A stretch of DNA of 64,000 nt, from the NCBI GenBank assembly GCA_025403435.1, contig CM046347.1:19425507-19489506 (forward strand), read 5' to 3'. Below, in pieces: positions 12,713 to 23,900 of this stretch. The DNA comes from Artocarpus heterophyllus (taxonomy: Eukaryota > Streptophyta > Magnoliopsida > Rosales > Moraceae). Both the position numbers and the translations under genes were made by a program. How positions within the stretch are numbered: position 1 is the stretch's first letter; each line of letters starts with the position of its first letter. The notes under the pieces were generated by a model, which saw only the letters and a program-made list of their open reading frames with translations, had not been told where the DNA came from and did not search any database.

Positions 12713-13210
12713 CGAGCAAAAATCACGCTTTTTAGAAAATATAGTTTTTAATGCAATTTATCAATTTTATTTTCAACAATTCAAAAACATAAAATTAGAG
12801 ACTCAGGAAATACTTGGGAACACTATCATCCATCTTCTAGATCTGTCTTCTAGATTCGTCTTCCAGATTCATCTTCTCCGAATGATTATTTAATTACAAA
12901 ATTTTTACAAATTTAAAATTAAATAATAATTCCTAGACGGAGATGATAATCCGTCATCTAATTACATGAAAAACCTAGATACACATTCTAACCTCTAAGG
13001 AACCATAACCGGCATAAATTAATTAATTAATAAATAACTAAATAATAATTTAATCAACCATAATTAATAGATAAACATTCACCATATAATCCATGACAAC
13101 ATATATAAATATACTTTGTATAAAATTAAATTCAAGCATAGGAGAGATCAAGATCACATAATTTTCACATATAACATGATCATAGACTCGTAAATTTATG
13201 TAAAAACCAT

Positions 13211-13223
13211 GGCTTTGATACCA
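13211..13223 (-). other. E0 primer-binding site
   Basis: The minus strand reads TGGTATCAAAGCC next to the 5' LTR, one base from the standard initiator-Met tRNA primer site. Confidence 0.8.
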
Positions 13224-13225
13224 AT

Positions 13226-15234
13226 TGTTGGAAAAATAGTACGTAGTAGAATTTTAAAATTTTTATATCAGAGTATTTTCTAAAACACAAGTTTGACACA
13301 CTATATGTATAAATTAACCAAATCTTGCTAACCTTGTAAATGCAAAAAAGCACCTGCAATCGTGAAGAGTATAATGTTTCAGAAGAGCCTCAACCAACTA
13401 GTCTTCTTTGCTATTCTCTGTCCACAATCGGAGTGCGTGTGGGCGCACGTCGTTCAGCATTTCTCCGGTGACTCTCCTTCCAACCAATTAAGAAAAAACC
13501 AAAGCTATGGTTCGTGATGTGTAAACAATAGCTCTCTAGGGAGTTTCAGAGTCTCGCTGGCATAGTCTAACTCTAGATTTTTTAGCTGATCTTAATAATA
13601 ATAAGACTTACTCCCCTTTTATAGAGGCTAGGGTCCAAGAGTCAGTACTTAGTAGATAAGACCTCAAAAATTCGAATCAAGATCAAATTAGAATCAATAT
13701 CTGATAAAATCTGCATGAAAATACGTGATCTATTTATCCCACAGTCAGTAGGCCAAACTTACTCCATCGGCAGGTTGAACTTAAGGATCAGCCTACCAAA
13801 CCTGCGATAAAAGATCCCTATGAATCTTTATTTTCCACCCGAGATTTTTAGGATAGAGCCTCAGTTTTAATTCAAATAACCCAATAGAGAAGTTATCTAA
13901 TTAAAACAATCATATCTAGATAATCTTTAGGAAAATAAATATTCATGATAATTTAAGCAAGTTTATATTGAATTAATTTATTCAAAATTAATCAATCTGA
14001 TAAACAACATGAATTATCTAATCTTGATAATTCAACAAGTTTATCTTGAATTAATTTTCACAAAATTAATTCAACTGATACACTTATTGAAATTATCTTA
14101 TCCTAATGAATTTCAGCCAATCTGATAATTTGACATAAGTCACCAATTATTAGAAAAGCACTTCGTATCGTTACAGGATTTATTATGAGCTAGCAAAGGA
14201 GACCTGATGGACCTATATAGTTCAAGCTCCCGATAATTATGAAACTCAATATTCTAGATATACATATCATAATTATCAACTCCAACGCTACTCCGCTAAA
14301 AGCTTGGAGCTGTACTCTCGAACGATATAGAATTACAAAGCCCGTATAGCTAAGTCTCCATGACATATCATAATGTGTCATACCTTCATAGGATTATCTA
14401 TAATCGACTTAAGGATAAGTTCTGTCTTACCTTCCTGAATATTTTTATCTTACGTTCCATTATCTTACCATCGAAAAACTTACCATCTAAAGATGGTATA
14501 TCATTTGGTTACACCTATGTATCCAAATGGTTGAATGCTGTAGTTTTCCAATTACAAGATAACGCATATAAGAGGATATCAACTATTTCTAAAGAGGAGC
14601 TATGGATTCCATATCTATGAATAACAAGTATACGCTTTCAAGAGTCATGCCTCCAATGTACTAGCATACATACTACTATAAAAATATGGATGTCACCCTT
14701 TGGTATATCAAAAGACACAAGTCAAGACAACGGGCCCACTATTCATCTTAGGATTAAGATACAACACAAATGATTGTCTAAAGTGAATCGATTTGCTGAG
14801 ACAGAATTATTAATCCAAATCAATTCACCTTATGTCTCGATCCAACACATCATCACCTATGACAATGCGCTAATGTTTTTATTCGTGGAGTCTACCTCCA
14901 ATAGCCAAGACAAATCATCTCCCGATAGGGATATAGACAACATAACAATCTTTGCATGAATAAAGCACCAAACTTTATTCCCTTGATTGTAGATCTTATG
15001 ATTTAGACCGTCACCTTAAAAATCGTGTCTTCCACATAATCTGTCTACCATAGGCCCAATTCTTAAAGGTTTAGACCGACAGTCTCAGACTTTTGTTTGC
15101 TTAACATACATTCAACAAATATGAACATAAAGAGGACAAGATTTGGTATATAAATAATAAATAAATTCTTTATTGATAAAAATGTCTCCAAAAGCATATT
15201 ATATTTTTACTCCTTAGGGCATACATGTCCAACA
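13226..15234 (-). repeat. E0 5' LTR, complete
   Basis: About 2.0 kb, with ends TGTTGGAAAA and ATGTCCAACA. It aligns by eye along its length with the LTRs of E1 and E2. Confidence 0.9.
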
Positions 15235-16441
15235 ACGTCTCCATATTATCAAAGCTTATACAATTTTAGCCTCTTACACTACTTGAGACTCGGTCCAAAA
15301 CTAATGTCCAAATTAGTTGGTGCCGGTATCAATATTAAATTGCGTAATAAAATTGGAATGTTATTGATCTTAAAACTATTTCTAGATTGAATAAAACCTA
15401 GACTTGACTTTTCTTGGCTTTCTCAAATATGATATAATTTTCAACGGTGTTAACTCCCAAGCTTAGATAGCATTTTTTTAATCGAAAATGCTACTCGTGT
15501 AACTCAGATTCTTACTAATATGCAATTAAGGATTTGCTATATGTTAAAGTGTTTCTCGTACATTGCTAACACTGTACTGCATTTGAAAATTTTTATAAAT
15601 TCGATTCTCATTTACTGATTGAAATTTATTTTGTCTTAAATAGCGGTGATGATCATCAATCGAATTATTCGATCACAAAAAGTTAAAAAGTTCAACTTTA
15701 ATGTTTACTATAAAATTTTGAAATTTATATATTAATTCCATAAATCCTTAAACTACAAAAATCAAAACATGAAATTTTCCAGGGAAATCATTGACCTAAA
15801 TATACAAATTACAATTTTTAATTTTAAGATTTTTTCGATCATCATATTACTAACATTCTACACTTCATCCTGAGAGAGAGCTACTTAATGTCATTTAATT
15901 GCATTAGTTTGTCCATCTATACACTACTACTATAGCATATTACCCAAAATTCTTATCAATTGAATTTTAGGTTTCTTGCTAATATACTCCCTTCATCGAT
16001 TTTGAAATAGAGGTTTCCAACAGTTTCTCATAGCATTTAACAGTATTGTTTACTACCGAATTTGTTATAATCAAAGAAATGTGAAATTTAAGTTGAAATT
16101 TTACGAATCTTTATGTTATGATAAGTGTTTAGGGTTTTCAGGAAAACCCCCAACTTAAATACCTAAATTTTCTCTTAGTTATATCTGATTGGTTGCTTAA
16201 TCTATCAGACCAAAATTTTTCTCGGACTATTAAGGATGCATTGACTTGTTTAAAGTCAACCATTTTCTTAAATCTCCACGCTCTCTTACAAGCATTCCTC
16301 TTATTAACTACTATCATTGTTCATCATCAAGCCTTCTATTCAATGGCTTGTAACTATTCTTAAACTTGTTTAATCATATATAGTATGACTAAGCTTGTCA
16401 TACTATTGTTATCCTTGCAAAAACTTATACGTGTAGGCTTT

Positions 16442-16625
16442 AAACTTATACTTCTTATGGACTTAATGGTGTAGTTGTAGAAAAATCCTTAATTAATTAT
16501 ACTTATTAGTTACTAGATTTTTTTAGACACTACAAAACTTATACGTTTTAGGAGCTTAATGGTGTAGTTATGGAAAAATCATAAATTAATTAAACTTATT
16601 AATTACTAGATTTTTTCGGACATAA
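16442..16625. repeat. Diverged 93-bp tandem duplication
   Basis: Two copies start at 16442 and 16535 with AAACTTATAC. Both continue through CTTAATGGTGTAGTT and TACTAGATTTTTT, with several differences between them. Confidence 0.75.
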
Positions 16626-16681
16626 TACGATAAGCCATATGTTCACTCCTAGTGGATTCGACATGTGCCATGCTCATATAA

Positions 16682-16749
16682 GGACTAGGATTCTACCCAA
16701 GATTAATTAATTAAGGGACTAGGATGCCACCCAAGCTTAATTAATTAAA
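16682..16749. repeat. 34-bp tandem duplication
   Basis: Two copies start at 16682 and 16716 with GGACTAGGAT, contain ACCCAAG and end in TTAATTAATTAA. Confidence 0.8.
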
Positions 16750-17007
16750 TGTGTGCTATATAAAGACTTTAGGTGGTTTACTTTCAATTGATCTGTCTTG
16801 TCCTATATTTAGAGCTTTATCTACTCTTGCCTTTATAGCTAAAACAACTGTACACAAAAGAGATTGAAGAAGAATTGAAAGCATCAAAGAAAATTAATTG
16901 ATACCCATATACCAATTGATTTAAAAAGAGCAGAATAAAGAAAAAGACGATGAAGGTTTATGCATCGTGTCAAACATGATAGAACCCACAATCTTTGTCA
17001 ATGTAAC

Positions 17008-17568
17008 TAGGGCTGTACATGAAATTCAAAATCCAAAAACTGATCAAAAAAGCAGCAAAATTGGTTTTAAGGCAAAAACCGACCAAGTTAGTTAGAAACA
17101 AATTGTCCATAAAAGTATGTGGTTCGTTAGAACTTTTTTTTTTTTGTCAGTGGGAAATAGACCGATTGCTTTTAAAAATTATATAGATATATATATATAT
17201 ATTCATATATTAATATAAGAATAAAAAGTAAAACTTTTAAATTTAAATGAATCTTTATTAGATTATTTAACTCAAACATTATTGTTCCCGTAATAACATT
17301 TTAGACTTTTTTAATACATTAAATTTGGACTAAAGAAAGGCCATGTTATTGCTCTTCAAATGCTGGATTACTTTCTGTATACAAGATGGTTACACTAGTA
17401 AAAAACCAACCGAAACCAAAAGCTACAAAATCTATTGTTGTTGGTGGAAACCTGACTGATTCTTTATCTATTTGGTTGGATTTTGGTTTTGCTTTCTCAA
17501 AACTGACCGCCATTGGTAGGAAACTAATTGACCAAAAACCGACAAAACCTGCCCAATGAACACTCCTA
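17008..17568. mobile_element. Probable hAT-type MITE
   Basis: The ends are imperfect inverted repeats: TAGGGCTGTACAT on the left and, read from the other strand, TAGGAGTGTTCAT on the right. Internal runs such as AAAAACCGACCAA and ACCAAAAACCGACAAAACC are typical of a widespread plant family whose ends read TAGGGCTGTCCAT...GGTTTGGTCGGTTTT. It encodes no protein. A 99-residue open frame on the minus strand (17346-17645) is a chance frame partly inside it. No clear 8-bp target duplication was found. Confidence 0.5.
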
Positions 17569-20500
17569 AATATAACTTGTGGTCTTGGTCCTTGGGTCGC
17601 TAAAGTTGCCAAGAACAACAATTGAAGCTTAGCCAATGCTCTCATATCACTTGATAAGACAAAAGCTAGAATAAATGAAAATAAGAATAATTTGAAAGAT
17701 AACTAAATTATACAATGTTAAAGCTTTATTTATAGAGGTCTAATTCAAATAAATAATAAATAAATAAATAAAACAACAACTCCCCTAAAAAAGACAAGAG
17801 GAAGCTCATTAAAAAATAAAAACCTAATTAAGCTCAAACTAAATATACATAACAACTAAATAGGAATACGAATTCTAATGAAATATATATTTCTAAATTT
17901 CACTAATCTTGTTCTGCGCCCGTTTCATTCTATTTATTTATCATCAGTGGATTACACTAACACACATCAGACACTGGTAGAGCCATATCAGCTGATTTAG
18001 ATTTTAAACACTAAAATTTCAACCCTAAAATATTTCTAAAATTTCAATAACATCCGTGCTTGATTTATAAAAAAAAAAAAGGTACAACTATGCGCTCAAT
18101 AAAAAAGTATATCTCTATTTAATAAACAATTTTCTTTAATAGTTTGCATAATATCTCAAGTGAAAATTTTCTAAACTCCACGAGTAACAAAGGTACATAT
18201 GATGTTGCCCGCGTGTATTATGTGGAACTGGACCAAATACTCCAAAAATTTAGTATAATTTGTTTGGGATATTCACATAAATACTATTTTTTTAGACTTA
18301 ATTTTTATTTATGTTACAAAATGTGAAAAATTCTTATGCAATAAACCTAGTATGTGTTCCACTGCAGCATGTTCAATGGCACGAGTGGGATATGTTTATG
18401 TCCGATCGAAATATTTTATATCCCATAGAGATTTTTTTTCTCCTCTCTTTCTCTCTCTTTGTTGTCATCGACTTGTCTTAAATTTGATGATGTCGTCGAA
18501 TAAAACTGGCGTGGCAAAGTCGCTAGCAGCAATTACTTATCATCAAGCCTAGGAAAAAAGGGAAAAAAAGCCAAAATAGGACGACGACCACAACTACAAC
18601 AACAACAGAATTTGGCCGAAGCTCAGGTCTGCCGTATTTGGTGGGGCGATAACAGCGACAGCGGCAATGGTGGCGACGAACCGAAGGGGTGGCTGAGGAG
18701 TAGGAAAATGATGGCGATGAACCGAATTTGGACACAGCGACACTCCTTGGCTCAAATCCGTGCGGCCACAAGATTCTATCGATGTCTTTTTCTTCGACGC
18801 AGGCGACGTGCAATGGGCGACGATAATGGCGATAAGAAATGGAACTCTCTTGCGGGCGACATACGAGGGGCGACAACAATGACGATGGGTCCGGCACAAG
18901 ATGTCGTCGACCAAATCAGTAGCAACCTCGATTGGAGCTATGTGATTCTGTCGATGTTGTCTTCTCTAGCGTAGGCGGTGGGCGGCGATGTTGTAGATCT
19001 CAATTGCCAGATCTCACCGTGGAGATCTCCTTGTGCCATCCATTGTCATGATCCACGGCACCGTTTCAAGAAGCTTCGCTGCCTGCAACGCTCATCGCCA
19101 GAAAAGGAAAAGCTCTGCCAAAGCTACTCTCAGAGGAGAAAGAGAGAGAGAGGAGAGAGAAGAGAGGGCAATAGCGATAGAGAGAACGATAGAAAATTTT
19201 TTTTATCTAAGTTTTATTTAAAAAAAAAAAGAGAACAACTGTTAAATAAGTTTTGTGGCAAAAGCAGCATAAACAGATAAACTTTTTAGTAACTTTAATT
19301 TATGGCGTAAATAAATTCAGGGAGAAAAGACAATACACGTAACTTTCTCTTTGTTTTTAGTTCACGAGATTAAAAACTAAAAAAAAATTAAAAAAAAAGC
19401 ACATATCTACCCTTTCTTCGCCATCGTTGCCATTAAGATGGGGCGCGCGCGACCATCATGGCTCTCGAGGGCACGATTTCATCTCTACCTCGCAACGAGC
19501 TCCATGGTGACCCATGGGTCCTTTGGAATGGAGGTCGTGACGCGTCTGAGATCGCGATCCCTTCTGTTAGCTGCAGAAAACGGGTTGCCGAAGATCAAAT
19601 GAAGATTAAATGAAGCACCATGAGTCGTGATTCCGTTGTGCTCGTAAGGTCGTGAAGGTCTGTTTCTCCGTCGCTTGGGTCCATCAGGAGATCGCTCCAT
19701 CACTTGGGTCGTAGGGTCACAAGGTCGCGACCCTCACATGAGGGTCTTCCTCCTTTATGGTTCGTGAAACATGGTCCCCACCGTGGATTGACTGTGGTCG
19801 CCACTGGTGTTTTTCTTCCCCTTTATTTTGCTTTTTTTTTTTTTGATGAATCATTAGTTTTGTTTTATTTTAATTTTAATTCTAATTGCCAAAAGGAGAG
19901 CCTATTATTATTTGAAGGAGTTAAATTAAACCGCTAAAAAAAATTCTCATAAGAACTCTTAAACTGGTCTCACTATAGTCATCCCAAAAAAAATTTAAAA
20001 TGTAACATCAAAATCACTTTTGTTTCGACGTAATAACATGTTTTTTTTTTTTTTTTTCCATAGCAGTATACTATGTCGAAATTGATCGCATGAATTTCAG
20101 GTTTTTTAGCCAAAAAGAATTTGCATGGACGAAAACAGTGCTATATTTAATTCCCATGTTATATGTACGACAAAAGAATACGGAGTTCCAAAAAACATTG
20201 AATTGATTGGTCTTCAACGCGGTTTCTCTTCCAACCTTAACGGATAGAGTGACGCATCAGAGAGGATATTTCCACGAGGACACTTTTTACAACAACACAA
20301 TAGAAAACCAAAGAGAATCATAAAAAATGGGGGGAAAATGTGCGCCGAAAATAGGAAAAGAAAGGAAAGAAAATAAATGAGAAAGAGAGAGAGAGAGAGA
20401 GATGTGTTAGGCGACAATGGCGGTTTTGAGTGGCTGTGGATCACGTGTGTTGCTTCTGCTTTCAAGCCTTCTTTTTTCCATGCTTCATCTTTTGTTACCT

Positions 20501-20932
20501 AACAATAACTAACTTGCCTTTGTTAGTTCTTTCTTTTTGTTCTTTTTCACCACTGTTTTTCTAGCCCATTCCCTGATTTTGGTTGAAATATTGTTAAGAC
20601 TTATTTTAATCAAAAATTGATTTCAACACTGCTCATCTCTCAAAAAAAAAAAAGAAAGAAAGAAAAACAGCCCATTTTAATCATTATCATGATCATGCAT
20701 GCTCTGTTTCCCTCGAGTTTTTCACTCATATTGTTAAATTAATCTAATTCCTACTTGGGTTGCTCATATCTCTTCCTTGTTGCGTGTCTGTGAAAATCTA
20801 TTTGGCTACGCTAGAAAGTTTGTTTCTCACAAATTTAGATGATTATTCTTGGCAACACAGATATATCATGTAATGTTTGTATCCTCGGAGATGGAATACT
20901 TTTCTGTTGCTTTTTTTGGTTAGAAGCATCAC
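17569..20932. other. Intergenic with two GC-rich islands; CAX promoter side
   Basis: Two stretches (about 18580-19110 and 19430-19800) are much richer in GC than their surroundings, with repeated CGACG/GGCGAC words and A- or T-runs at their borders. Their open frames match no family I recognise. About 20200-20932 should hold the CAX promoter and 5' UTR. Confidence 0.4.
20382..20402. repeat. (GA)n microsatellite
   Basis: GA repeat about 260 bases after a T-rich stretch and about 530 bases upstream of the CAX start codon. It may lie in the promoter or 5' UTR. Confidence 0.8.
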
Positions 20933-23900
20933 ATGGATAATATTCACAACAACAACAACCACCACCACCACATCAAAGATATACCAATGGTCAGAATTCA
21001 CTCCCATCAGGAGGTAGTTTGTCAATTTTTTTTGGGTTATTATTGTAAAGTTGCTTCTAAAATAGGTGAAATCAAAACGTATTTTCTAGTTGCAAATGGG
21101 ATATTTTTATTTTTGTTTTTGCTTTTTTTTTTTTTTTGTCAGATAGGATCCTTAGGAGTTGAATTTGAGGATCAAAGCCTTTTTAGTCCCGATTCACTTA
21201 CTAGAAAGAAGCGTTCTTTTCATGATCCTCTTCCTCCTCCACATAGATCCTTGTCTTCTGGTAGTTCCGAGACTTGTTCTTCTCCTCCTCCTCCTTCTGC
21301 TTCTATATACATAAGGAACACTGTGGCTGAGAGCGTCAAGATTGTGATCTTCTCCGCCAAACTCAACTTGCTAATGATCTTTGGCCCTTTGGCAATCTTG
21401 GTTGCTAAACTTTCAGGCCATAATGTCAGTTAATCTCTTTTGATTTACGTATTTTTTTTGGGTCATCCAATGAATCAATGGCCTTTTCTTTTTTTTTTTT
21501 TTCAGCATTTCAGGCTTGGGTCTTCTTTTTGAGCTCAGTGGCATCATACCTCTCGCTGAGCGCCTTGGTTATAACAGAGTAAGTTTTCATGGATAACAAC
21601 TCAAATCATATGTTCAAGCCTTGATCACTTTGAGGTCTCTGCTAGGTCAACAGAGATTCATTGAGCCCGTCCTTTGACTAGAATTCGGTTAGAAATTTTT
21701 GGTTCCATCAGTGGGACTCCGGGGTTTTAGCTATAGATGAAAGGAATGGGAGACAATTTTTGTCTCCCCCAAAAACAAACACTTGATGTTACTTTTACAA
21801 GTACATCTTGCTTGAGTTCTTGTTGGATTCTGCTCTTGAGATACATGTCCCAGAAGTATTCTCAATGTGCACTCTACAACAAACATTAAATAAAAGCCAA
21901 AGAAGTAATTAAAAAATTAAACAAATGAAGTAAAATTTTTAGTTTGATTGATTGGAAAGCTTGTTGTTTTCACAAATTCTTGTTGATAAAGCAAATCGTT
22001 TGATAAGAATGTGAAACAGCTTTGGGGTGCCTTTTAATGCAGGCAACTGGCTTGCTATACTGGACCTGCAAGTAATCCTTCTACTTCGTTCCTTTTTATA
22101 TTTCTGTGTTCTGGGTTTTAAGACTAAATTTTCGGTTTACACTCAAGTCATGTGTAACAACCCTTAAGTTTGGCTTTAGGTAAAAAACTGAAAACTGAAA
22201 TTGAAAGTCTCCCAATGGTTGTTTTTCATTAATACTTAGTATTAGATTGAATGCATAAACGAACTATTTAAAATGAACTTCCTTTTGTAACATAATCTGT
22301 TTTGCTAGGCATGGCTTTTCAAGAATATAATATATTCCATAATCATGTATCCTGAACTTTATGTTTTTATTAATTTTTTTACATTGATTGCACCTACTCT
22401 TTTCATCATAGCAAGTGGCTAGTATGAGTTGGTTCTGAGGTTGGTAATGAAGGGACATTATATATGAAGACAAAATTAGTGTAGTCTAAAATTCAACGTA
22501 GTGTTTACTAACTTTTTTTGACCATGTCTTAGTGAGGACTAACATTGTACAAATACTGGCACTGGGTATGGAACAGATAGCCAATTGTTGAAGATATAAA
22601 AATTCTTTTATGATTCCATCCATTAATTTCTGATTTCAAATTTGCAGTTGGAGGTCTTCTGAATGCTGCTTTTGGAAACGCAACTGAATTGAAAATATCA
22701 ATTTATGCTTTAAAGATTCGTGTTGTTCAACAGTCGCTACTAGGCTCAATCTTGTCCAATATGTTACTAGTGCTTGGATGTGCTTTCTTTGCTGGTGGAC
22801 TTGTACATTCCAAGAGAGAACAAATCTTCAATAAGCTATGTTTTTCTGACTTGGAGCACTTCATAGTCTTGTCAAATTACATCCTTTCGCTTTTCTCTCA
22901 ATTCGTCCATATTTAAGATTTCTTTAGGCCGAGAAAAAGGGATTAGTGGATTACTGGTTTATCCCACCGCCCTCCCCATCATCTATAGAAGAAATCTCGG
23001 GGCCATCAATGGAACAAAAAGGGCCTAATTTAATCTACTTGAAGGGTGAGCCCAATTTCACTCATACCGCCATGGGTCCGATGCTGCACAGCCCATTGGC
23101 TGGACAGGACCTTTAATTGAGGCTATCAAGTATTGAACCTGGGTGCATCCTAGGAGGAAAAGAAAGACATACTTACCGCTGGACCACCCCATGGGTGATC
23201 CTCTATATTTTGCCTTGATAAGCTTTCAAGTGTTGTTTCTTCTTTCCTTTCAGGGAGCAACCACAATGAGCTCCGGATTGCTGTTGATGACAGTCATGGG
23301 GCTGCTGTTTTCCAGCAGTCCTCCACACTGCACGCACGGAACTGCACTTCGGGGAGTCCGAGAGTTGGCCCTCTCTAGGTTCACCAGCTGTGTTATGCTT
23401 GTGGTATATGCCGCCTTTCTTGTTTTTCAGCTGAAAAGCCAATGTAATCTATGTCTTCCAGTTAATGAGGCTAGTACCACAAGTGTTTTTTTTTTTTTTT
23501 TCCCCTTAATTTTGGCCTTCAACAATGAGTTCACACAAATGTCTACTACAAACTATACTTTCAACTGTGATGAAATCAACTGTGATGCAAGTCTAATTCT
23601 TTATATTGGTTTTTTTTTTTTTTTTTTTTTTAGTAGCAACAAAATAATTTTTTCCTGCTGTTAACTTGATGTAAAACAAAATTTATTCAAACCGTGTATC
23701 AATTTTAGCCCTTGAAAGTTCTGTATTCTGCCTCTCTTTTTATTTGTTTGATGATTTTCTGACATGCATCATAACCCAGGGAGAAGGTCAAGCTGAAGGA
23801 AGTTTGGATGATGAAGAGGCTCCCGAGATCTCTAAGTGGGAATCAATAGTTTGGCTGTCTATTTTGACTGCATGGATATCAGTCCTCTCAGAATATTTAG

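Larger units (their letters stand above)
11007..15234 (-). mobile_element. Copia deletion derivative E0 (two LTRs, no genes)
   Basis: Same family and orientation as E1 and E2. It has a truncated 3' LTR (11007-12444), a piece of untranslated leader (12445-13225) and a complete 5' LTR (13226-15234). All of gag-pol and the last part of the 3' LTR are missing: the sequence jumps from the LTR segment CATACCACTATTG to the leader segment CCCAAAAATAAAAT. The flanks AATGG (left) and ACGTC (right) do not match, so there is no target-site duplication. This suggests loss by recombination after insertion rather than a simple jump. It cannot move by itself. Confidence 0.88.
15235..17007. other. AT-rich intergenic with local duplications
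   Basis: No coding similarity was recognised. TATATAAA at 16757-16764 looks like a TATA box, but no gene follows it. It could be part of an unrecognised LTR. Confidence 0.4.

Noticed and set aside
16757..16764. TATATAAA as a gene promoter
   Set aside because: No gene follows within several kb on the plus strand. It is more likely chance or part of an old repeat.
17346..17645. 99-residue open frame on the minus strand
   Set aside because: It overlaps the MITE-like repeat and matches no family. The amino-acid pattern comes from the GGTTTTGGTC-type repeats.
18523..18974. Overlapping open frames of 106-124 residues on both strands
   Set aside because: Open only because the island is GC-rich. 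There are runs of Val from a CAA/GTT-type repeat and no conserved motif.
20214..20465. 83-residue frame with a hydrophobic stretch, minus strand
   Set aside because: Lies in the CAX upstream region over a GA repeat. The Leu/Ser runs are the complement of the purine repeat.
23143..23664. 173-residue open frame on the plus strand as a separate gene
   Set aside because: It is CAX exon 6 with intron sequence read through on both sides, including poly(T).
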